A stretch of 64,000 nt of DNA, taken from Shimia abyssi (GTDB lineage: Bacteria > Pseudomonadota > Alphaproteobacteria > Rhodobacterales > Rhodobacteraceae). The DNA is taken from the NCBI RefSeq assembly GCF_003014475.1, contig NZ_PYGJ01000018.1:42716-106715 (forward strand), given 5' to 3'. Within the stretch, counting starts at the first letter, position 1. Each line of letters starts with the position of its first letter. A program made the position numbers and the translations under genes. The notes under the pieces are model-generated. The model did no database searches, was not told where the DNA came from, and worked only from the letters and a program-made list of their open reading frames with translations. Positions 58,158 to 64,000 of the stretch are shown here, in pieces.

Positions 58158-59661
58158 AACACCCCTCTTTGCGGCGCTTTTGCTGTCCGCCAGTACCGCA
58201 ATCGCCCAAGACTCTCCGCTTTCGGCCATAGACTGGCTCAATCCGACACCGACGGTCACAACTGATATCGGCCTGCCCACAGGGGAACCACCTGTCACCT
58301 CTGGGATCGCCATCCCCAGCATTGATACCACCACGCTTGATCAACAAGGGCGCGACTCAGTTGGGTTGCTGCCGTCTTCTGTTACTGGATTGCCTGCAAC
58401 CCTGTGGTCACACTCCAACGCCGCTGGATTGGCCAATCAAGTGGCCGATCTGCGCCCAGAGGTGCTCCCGGCGATGCAGGCGCTACTCTACACCCTGCTT
58501 CTGGCCGAAGCCAACGTGCCCGCCAATGCAGGCGATGCAAACGCACTGTTGCTGGCGCGTATAGACAAACTGGTCGAGATGGGCGCGCTGGAACAGGCCG
58601 CCGCGCTGTTGGAACGCGCCGGACCCGACACCCCAGACCTTTTCACCCGATGGTTCGACGTCACCCTCCTCATGGGACAGGAAGACGCCGCCTGCGAGCG
58701 CCTGTCAGCCGCGCCGCACCTCACGCCTGGCTACGGCGCGCGCATCTTCTGCACCGCGCGCAACGGCGACTGGCGCGCAGCGGCGCTCACACTGGATACC
58801 GCCAACGCGCTGGATCTCATAGATGAGGAAACCGACGCACTGCTGCTGCGCTTCCTCGACCCGGAACTGTTTGAGGGCGAACCGCTGCTCTTTGCAGCCT
58901 CCGAGCCCACGCCCCTCAAATTCCGGCTTTATGAGGCCATTGGCGAAGGTCAAACCACCGCCACCCTGCCGCGTCCCTTTGCGCATGCTGATCTCCGCGA
59001 AACCGCCGGCTGGAAGGCCCAGCTGGATGCTGCTGAGCGCCTCGCGCGCACCTCTGCGCTGCATGAAAACCGACTGCTCGGCATCTACACCGAGCGCCAG
59101 CCAGCCGCCTCCGGTATGATCTGGGACCGGGTCGGCGCACTTCAGGCGTTTGATGCGGCCATTACCGCGCGCGACGCAGGCGCCGTGGCCGAAACCTTGC
59201 CCGGCGCTTGGGCCGCGATGCAGCAGGTTCATCTCGAAGTGCCTTTTGCCCGCCTGTTTGGCGCCGACCTCCTGACCCTGCCATTGCAAGGCGTCACCGC
59301 CCGGCTGGCCCGTGACATTGCACTGCTATCCGCCGATTATGAGCGCGCCGCCCATGCCGGACCGCGCGATTTCCTAGCGGGTCTGGCGCTGGGCGTTCCC
59401 CAACGCCAGCCTCAGGATGCAACCCACCGCGCCATTGCCGATGCATGGCACGGCGCTGGTGTGCCACAAGAGCTGTCGACAATGCTGGCCCGTGGTCAGC
59501 TGGGCGAAGTGATCCTGCGCGCCATGTCCCTCATGGATGACGGTGCCGCCGGTGACCTCGGCGCGCTGACCGAGGCACTGGCCACTCTGCGCGCCGTTGG
59601 CCTCGAAGACACCGCCCGCCGCGCCGCACTTCAGGTCGCTTTGCTGGACACCAGAGGATAA
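58147..59661 (+). CDS. Exported alpha-helical repeat protein of unknown function
   Basis: A 504-residue protein with a signal peptide (LFAALLLSASTAIAQ, cleavage near residue 21). A low-complexity Thr/Pro-rich linker (about 25-80) follows. The rest is almost wholly alpha-helical and Ala/Leu-rich, with TPR-like spacing (DKLVEMGALEQAAALLERAGP; NGDWRAAALTLDTA). I recognise no catalytic motif. It is coupled to the small membrane protein before it and 2 bp from xerD after it. A periplasmic scaffold or assembly role is conceivable but not shown. Confidence 0.82.
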   Translation: MAVKTPLFAALLLSASTAIAQDSPLSAIDWLNPTPTVTTDIGLPTGEPPVTSGIAIPSIDTTTLDQQGRDSVGLLPSSVTGLPATLWSHSNAAGLANQVADLRPEVLPAMQALLYTLLLAEANVPANAGDANALLLARIDKLVEMGALEQAAALLERAGPDTPDLFTRWFDVTLLMGQEDAACERLSAAPHLTPGYGARIFCTARNGDWRAAALTLDTANALDLIDEETDALLLRFLDPELFEGEPLLFAASEPTPLKFRLYEAIGEGQTTATLPRPFAHADLRETAGWKAQLDAAERLARTSALHENRLLGIYTERQPAASGMIWDRVGALQAFDAAITARDAGAVAETLPGAWAAMQQVHLEVPFARLFGADLLTLPLQGVTARLARDIALLSADYERAAHAGPRDFLAGLALGVPQRQPQDATHRAIADAWHGAGVPQELSTMLARGQLGEVILRAMSLMDDGAAGDLGALTEALATLRAVGLEDTARRAALQVALLDTRG

Positions 59662-59663
59662 TC

Positions 59664-60632
59664 ATGGACGCCCTGCGCTGGATCTCAACCTTTCTCGATG
59701 CTCAGGCCGCCGATCTTGGCGCGGCACAAAACACGCAACTCGCCTATGCCCGCGATCTGCGCCTGTTTGCGGATTGGGCGACACACAAGTCGCTCGCCTT
59801 TGATACGCTCTCCCGTGAGAATATCGAGGCTTATCTTGTCTCATGCGACGCCGAAGGACTGTCTCAGGCCACCCGCGCCCGTCGTCTGTCCTCGATCAAG
59901 CAACTCTACAGGTTTGCTTTTGAAGAAGATTGGCGCAGCGACAATCCTGCCATTCAGATCAAAGGCCCCGGTCGCGCCAAACGTTTGCCCAAAACACTTG
60001 AGGTTATCGAAGTTGACCGCTTGCTCGACGCAGCACGTAACTCTGGGCGCAACACAGCGGACCGCCTGCGCAACACCTGCCTGATGGAGTTGCTTTACGC
60101 AACCGGTATGCGCGTGACCGAGCTTGTCAGCCTCCCGATCTCTGCCGCGCGCGGTGATCCACGCATGTTGCTGGTCAAGGGCAAGGGCGACAAGGAACGC
60201 ATGGTACCGCTCTCTCCGCCCGCGCGGGCGGCGCTCGCTGCGTGGCTCAAAACCCGCGACGAGTACGAAGAAAAGCAACGTAGCAAAGGCAAAGCCCCCT
60301 CGCCGTTCCTGTTCCCGTCTCGCGGCAAATCCGGTCACTTAACTCGGCATCGCTTTTATATGCTGATCAAAGAGCTGGCCGTTGCAGGCGGGGTCTCTCC
60401 GGACAAGGTATCACCCCACACGCTGCGCCACGCCTTTGCCACGCATCTTTTGGCCAACGGCGCCGATCTGCGATCGATCCAGACTCTATTGGGCCACAGC
60501 GATGTCGCCACCACCGAAATCTACACCCATGTGCTTGATGAACGCCTGCGCGACCTCGTGCTCGATCATCACCCGCTGGCGCGTGACGATTCCCGCAAAT
60601 CCGACGGCAAAACATCCTCAGACGGCCAATAG
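59664..60632 (+). CDS. xerD: Tyrosine recombinase, XerD-type
   Basis: A 322-residue site-specific recombinase. The N-terminal SAM-like DNA-binding domain spans about 1-95. The catalytic residues are Arg150 (ATGMRVTE), Lys174 (VKGKGDKER), His252 and Arg255 (HTLRHAFATHLL), His278 (LLGHSDVATT) and Tyr287. This is the complete set for chromosome-dimer resolution at dif with XerC. A polar C-terminal tail of about 20 residues (after DHHPLAR) is longer than in E. coli XerD. The 3' end overlaps the convergent metallophosphoesterase gene by 64 bp. Confidence 0.94.
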   Translation: MDALRWISTFLDAQAADLGAAQNTQLAYARDLRLFADWATHKSLAFDTLSRENIEAYLVSCDAEGLSQATRARRLSSIKQLYRFAFEEDWRSDNPAIQIKGPGRAKRLPKTLEVIEVDRLLDAARNSGRNTADRLRNTCLMELLYATGMRVTELVSLPISAARGDPRMLLVKGKGDKERMVPLSPPARAALAAWLKTRDEYEEKQRSKGKAPSPFLFPSRGKSGHLTRHRFYMLIKELAVAGGVSPDKVSPHTLRHAFATHLLANGADLRSIQTLLGHSDVATTEIYTHVLDERLRDLVLDHHPLARDDSRKSDGKTSSDGQ

Positions 60633-61390
60633 CCACTCAACAGCGCCCGGTCATACCCTTGGGTCAGGCCCGCCCTTTGCATTTCTGCAAAAGCCTCCCG
60701 CGCGTCATACCGCAAATCGCAGATTTCAATGCCGTTTTCTGACAAAATCGCAAAGCTTGTCGCCTGCAGCCCGTTATGGGGCGGCATTCCAATCACCCCG
60801 GCATTGACCCACATCACCCCGGCGACCTCCCGCCGAAATGCAATGCCTGAATGCCCGGCCACCACCATGTCCACCGGCCCCGCCGCGGCCTCAATCGCCG
60901 CTACCTCCTCGGCAAAAACCGCCTCGGGTGACGTCTCCCAGATAAACCGGGCGATCTCTGTGACGCCGCCATGGATCACCGCCACCCGTCGCCCGGCGTG
61001 ACGGAAAACGACCATCCCGGGCAAACCCGCCATCCAAACCCGCGCCGCCACATCGACCTCCCGGCTCACGTGCGCAAACCAACCCGCTGATAACAAATCA
61101 CAGGCCGTCCCGGCCTCAAACCCACAGCCGCAGTCCATCGCTTCCGCTGCCAATTGCACCTCGCAATTGCCCGCCACAACAACACATCCCCAGGCGCGCA
61201 ACGCCGCCACCGTCTCTCGGGGTTGTCCGCAATACGCCGTCACATCTCCGGTACAGATCGCATTGCCCGCCAGAATCCCGCGCTCGGCCGCTTCGCCCAA
61301 CACCGCTTCACTGGCCTGCAAATTCGAATACGGCCCGCCAAAAAGCAGAACATCACCCTGCAACGTGCCCAAATCCTGCATCTCTTGCAC
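60569..61390 (-). CDS. Metallophosphoesterase-like protein
   Basis: A 273-residue protein with the calcineurin-like order of motifs in modified form: GGPYSN where GDxHG usually stands, GDVTAYC (GDxx), GNCE (GNH(E/D)), VIHGG and VVAGHSG (GHxH-type). Similar to YfcE/MJ0936-type phosphodiesterases but with the first metal motif altered, so activity is uncertain. The GTG at 61390 has AGGAGG five bases upstream; ATGs at 61381 and 61426 are alternatives. Its end overlaps xerD; its start is divergent from the CNNM gene. Confidence 0.8.
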   Translation of the reverse strand: MQEMQDLGTLQGDVLLFGGPYSNLQASEAVLGEAAERGILAGNAICTGDVTAYCGQPRETVAALRAWGCVVVAGNCEVQLAAEAMDCGCGFEAGTACDLLSAGWFAHVSREVDVAARVWMAGLPGMVVFRHAGRRVAVIHGGVTEIARFIWETSPEAVFAEEVAAIEAAAGPVDMVVAGHSGIAFRREVAGVMWVNAGVIGMPPHNGLQATSFAILSENGIEICDLRYDAREAFAEMQRAGLTQGYDRALLSGYWPSEDVLPSDLRESSRASG

Positions 61391-61457
61391 CCGATCCTCC
61401 TTGAATGCGCGCCCATCGCACCCCATAACCCAATCAGGTAAAAGGAATTGTTGCACC

Positions 61458-62777
61458 ATGGAAGTCACAAGCGCGGCACTGGAAACGGGTCTGGACAGTA
61501 CGTTCTGGATCACCGCCGGCTCAATCATCGCCCTTCTGGTCCTCTCTGCGTTTTTCTCAGGCAGCGAAACAGCGCTGACCGCCGCCTCGCGCGGCAAGCT
61601 GCGTGTGCAGGCCGACAAGGGCAATCGCGGCGCCACCCGCGCGCTCGACATTACAGAGGACAGCGAACGCCTGATCGGCTCCGTGCTCCTGGGCAACAAC
61701 CTCGTCAATATCCTCGCCGCCTCGCTCGCCACCGCGCTCTTCACCCGCGCCTTCGGCGAGAGCGGCGTGGCGTTGGCCACCCTTGTGATGACCCTGCTTG
61801 TGTTGATCTTTGCCGAGGTGCTGCCCAAAACCTACGCCATCACCGCGCCGGAAACCGCCGCCTCTCGGGTCGCAGGCCCGATCAGCCTTGTCGTGCGCAT
61901 ATTTGCCCCCGTTGTGTCTGCCGTGCGCCTGCTCGTGCGCGGCGTGCTGCGTGTCTTTGGCGTACAAACGGACCCCGACAGTAACATCCTTGCCGTGCGC
62001 GAAGAAATCGCCGGCGCCATTCAGCTCGGCCACTCCGAAGGCATTGTCGAAAAGGAAGACCGCGACCGCATCCTTGGCGCGCTCGACCTGTCGGACCGCG
62101 CCGTCGAAGAGATCATGCTGCACCGCTCTGGCATCGAAATGATTGACGCAGACAGCGACCCGGCCGACGTACTGGCCCAATGTCTCGAAAGCAACCACAC
62201 GCGCCTGCCGGTGTTCAAGGACGACCCGGAAAACATCATCGGCGTTATCCACGCCAAAGACCTGTCCCGCGCCATGCACAAACAACTGATCGACGATCAG
62301 GGCCGCATGTCCACATTGGCGCAATTTGACGTGATCAAAGTGGCCTCAGAGCCCTACTTTGTGCCCGAAACCACGTCGCTAGACGACCAGATGCGCCAGT
62401 TCCTGCGCCGCCGCTCGCATTTTGCCCTCGTGGTTGACGAGTACGGCTCGCTTCAGGGGCTGATTACGCTCGAAGACATCCTCGAAGAGATCGTTGGCGA
62501 AATCACCGATGAATTTGATGCGGACGGCGACCATCAAATTGGTCGGTCCGATGACGGACAATTCCTGATCGAAGGCGCCATGACCATCCGCGATCTCAAT
62601 CGCGCGACCGATTGGAACCTGCCCGATGACGAGGCCAACACCATCGCCGGGCTGGTGATTCACGAAGCTCAGATGATCCCCTCCGTCGGTCAGGTCTTTT
62701 CGTTCCACGGCTTCCGCTTCGAAGTTACAGGCCGGACAGACAACCGTATCACCGACCTCAAAATCCGCCGGCTTTAG
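61458..62777 (+). CDS. CNNM/CBS-domain membrane protein (CorC/hemolysin family)
   Basis: A 439-residue protein. The CNNM membrane domain (about 1-190) has the FFSGSETALTAASRGKL signature and several helices (LLGNNLVNILAASLATALF). Two CBS domains follow (about 215-340; LPVFKDDPENIIGVIHAKDL), then a C-terminal CorC/HlyC domain (about 355-435; EGAMTIRDLNRATDWNLP). This family is linked to magnesium or cobalt efflux; the hemolysin name is historical. AAGGAATTGTTGCACC precedes the ATG at 61458. Confidence 0.93.
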   Translation: MEVTSAALETGLDSTFWITAGSIIALLVLSAFFSGSETALTAASRGKLRVQADKGNRGATRALDITEDSERLIGSVLLGNNLVNILAASLATALFTRAFGESGVALATLVMTLLVLIFAEVLPKTYAITAPETAASRVAGPISLVVRIFAPVVSAVRLLVRGVLRVFGVQTDPDSNILAVREEIAGAIQLGHSEGIVEKEDRDRILGALDLSDRAVEEIMLHRSGIEMIDADSDPADVLAQCLESNHTRLPVFKDDPENIIGVIHAKDLSRAMHKQLIDDQGRMSTLAQFDVIKVASEPYFVPETTSLDDQMRQFLRRRSHFALVVDEYGSLQGLITLEDILEEIVGEITDEFDADGDHQIGRSDDGQFLIEGAMTIRDLNRATDWNLPDDEANTIAGLVIHEAQMIPSVGQVFSFHGFRFEVTGRTDNRITDLKIRRL

Positions 62778-62904
62778 AACTCGGGTTTGGCTGCGATCAA
62801 CTTATGTGATCATCCAGCACACAAAACGTCATAATCTCGGCCTTGCGCGTTCATGAGCAAATCGACATTGCTGATTGGGTCTCAACCAGTGGAATCGGCG
62901 CGTC

Positions 62905-63777
62905 ATGAACAACCTCTATGGCATCCTCCTCATCGTCGCCGCCATGGTCGGCTTTTCCATCGAAGACATTTTTATCAAACAATTGTCTGACCCGTTGCCG
63001 ACCGGGCAAATCCTACTGGTTCTGGGGCTGGGCTCTTGTATCATCTTTGGTGGGCTTGCCATCTTTAATCGTCAAAACATATTTGCGCGCGCAGCCTGGA
63101 CACCGATGATGTTAGTACGGGCTTTGGCAGACGGTATTGCCGCGATGTTTTTTGCCTCCGCTTTGGGGCGCGTTGACCTGTCAACCGTGGCCGCCGTTTT
63201 CCAGACCCTACCGCTCGTCATCACCCTTGGCGCAGCGCTGTTTCTGGGGGAACAGGTCGGCTGGCGTCGTTGGAGCGCGATCGCCGTTGGTTTTTGCGGC
63301 GTCCTTCTGATCATCCGGCCCGGTTCAATCGCGTTTGATCCCAACACTCTGCTGGTGCTTGGTGCTGTGATCACTATCGCGATCCGCGACCTGATTACCC
63401 GGCGCATCGACATCACGGTCTCCTCAAGTGTTGTTTCCTTCCAAGGATTTGCATCGCTCGCTGTGGCGGGTATCGTTCTACTATACGCCACCTCACGCCC
63501 ACCCGCTCCGATTGGTACTTCCGAGGCTGCGATGTTCGCTGCGGCCATCCTGTTTGGTGCTGCTGCGTATTGGGGCATTGTCACCGCAATGCGCATTGGC
63601 GAAGCATCGGTTGTGGCGCCCTATCGTTACACCCGCCTCTTATTTTCCATCGTCGGCGGAATGCTGGTGTTTGGCGAGAGGCCCGACATGCTCATGCTTG
63701 CCGGTGCAACGCTGATCATCGGTTCCGGCCTTTATACATTCCTGCGCGAACGCATCCGCGCAGAGACCCCAGCATAG
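62905..63777 (+). CDS. EamA/DMT-family transporter
   Basis: A 290-residue membrane protein with about ten helices in two EamA repeats. The first helix reads GILLIVAAMVGFSIEDIFIKQL, with family features VRALADGIAAMFFASALGRVDLSTVAAVFQTLPLVITL in the middle and LFGERPD-type sequence (VFGERPDMLMLAGATLIIGSGLY) at the end. The ATG at 62905 fits the usual start; a TTG at 62875 adds ten unconserved residues. Third exporter of this superfamily in the window and not a close copy of the other two. Substrate unknown. Confidence 0.88.
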   Translation: MNNLYGILLIVAAMVGFSIEDIFIKQLSDPLPTGQILLVLGLGSCIIFGGLAIFNRQNIFARAAWTPMMLVRALADGIAAMFFASALGRVDLSTVAAVFQTLPLVITLGAALFLGEQVGWRRWSAIAVGFCGVLLIIRPGSIAFDPNTLLVLGAVITIAIRDLITRRIDITVSSSVVSFQGFASLAVAGIVLLYATSRPPAPIGTSEAAMFAAAILFGAAAYWGIVTAMRIGEASVVAPYRYTRLLFSIVGGMLVFGERPDMLMLAGATLIIGSGLYTFLRERIRAETPA

Positions 63778-63839
63778 AATTTCTGCAACGGTTAGCCCTA
63801 CCGGTACCGCCCCCGGTCAAAACCAAGCGTCGCCAGCGG

Positions 63840-63867
63840 TTTACTTGGCGTCACGCCCTGCTATAGC
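63840..63867 (+). promoter_or_regulatory. Probable sigma-70 promoter of eno
   Basis: TTTACT (63840-63845) and TATAGC (63862-63867) with 16 bp between, ending 38 bp before the eno ATG. Confidence 0.45.
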
Positions 63868-63905
63868 TCTGCCCGAAACAACTTTGCCATTTCGGGGACA
63901 TTTCC

Positions 63906-64000
63906 ATGAGCACAATCATCGACATTCACGCGCGTGAGATTTTGGACAGCCGGGGGAACCCGACGGTTGAGGTGGACGTGATCCTCGAAGATGGCACGTT
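63906..64000 (+). CDS. eno: Enolase, N-terminal part
   Basis: The first 31 residues of enolase (2-phosphoglycerate dehydratase of glycolysis), cut by the right edge. The start [20 protein letters not shown] and the following [10 protein letters not shown] are diagnostic. GGGGA precedes the ATG at 63906. Confidence 0.95.
   Translation, partial: MSTIIDIHAREILDSRGNPTVEVDVILEDGT

Noticed and set aside
59664..60632. Integrase marking a mobile element
   Set aside because: The recombinase has XerD length and catalytic set, sits between core genes, and there is no attachment-site duplication or cargo.
61557..62324. A 255-codon frame antisense to the CNNM-CBS gene
   Set aside because: Opposite a clearly conserved gene; composition is typical of a mirror frame.

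Overview
The window is chromosomal DNA of an alphaproteobacterium, most likely a marine Rhodobacteraceae (Roseobacter group) member. The evidence is gene order and content: sciP next to ctrA, a pyrH-frr-uppS-cdsA-dxr-rseP-bamA-ompH-fabZ-lpxA-lpxI-lpxB block, several DMT (EamA) exporters, TRAP and large peptide ABC transporters, and a GC-rich composition with strong third-position bias. I see no rRNA, tRNA, CRISPR array, insertion sequence or prophage. Almost all of the DNA is chromosomal core or near-core.

Layout. 0-8.4 kb (+): two EamA exporters around a FadL-like outer membrane protein, a P-loop protein ahead of metA, then ppk2, a TetR regulator and a lipoprotein alpha/beta hydrolase in overlapping order. 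8.4-12.5 kb (-): a truncated haemoglobin overlapping a PAS-adenylate cyclase, rplM-rpsI with a clear promoter, a SLAC1/TehA-like channel and a PaaI-type thioesterase. 12.5-17.6 kb (mostly +): enoyl-CoA hydratase, trmFO, a methyltransferase, GluQ-RS, hisI (-) and a NifU-like protein. 17.8-23.5 kb (-): a hidden 40-residue membrane protein behind an SOS-type operator, recG, ligA, ctrA and sciP. 23.6-25.7 kb: mnmA, a zinc ribbon protein and a CadD-like transporter. 25.7-37.8 kb (-): the lipid A / outer-membrane assembly / isoprenoid / UMP kinase block, including a 49-residue membrane protein between rseP and bamA. 37.9-45 kb (+): miaA, an AraC regulator and a peptide ABC transporter without a binding-protein gene. 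45-53 kb: a frameshifted secreted-protein gene, a Tat-exported cyclase-family enzyme, a DctPQM TRAP transporter and a DctB/DctD-like two-component pair. 53-64 kb: an ABM protein, lytic transglycosylase, ssb, pepT, aroK-aroB, a small membrane protein/helical protein/XerD run, a metallophosphoesterase-like protein, a CNNM-CBS protein, a third EamA exporter and the start of eno.

Most notable points: (1) GTTC-N7-GTTC, the alphaproteobacterial LexA consensus, lies about 65 bp upstream of a well-formed 40-codon single-pass membrane protein gene. It is a candidate DNA-damage-induced small protein comparable in architecture, not in evident sequence, to Caulobacter SidA. (2) A truncated haemoglobin gene overlaps a PAS-class III cyclase whose substrate residues are those of adenylate cyclases, suggesting a two-protein gas/redox sensor. 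(3) The sigma-54-type response regulator beside the TRAP genes has no GAFTGA loop. (4) CtrA carries a C-terminal extension of roughly 37 residues running into ligA. All functional statements rest on motif recognition by eye; no searches were run.
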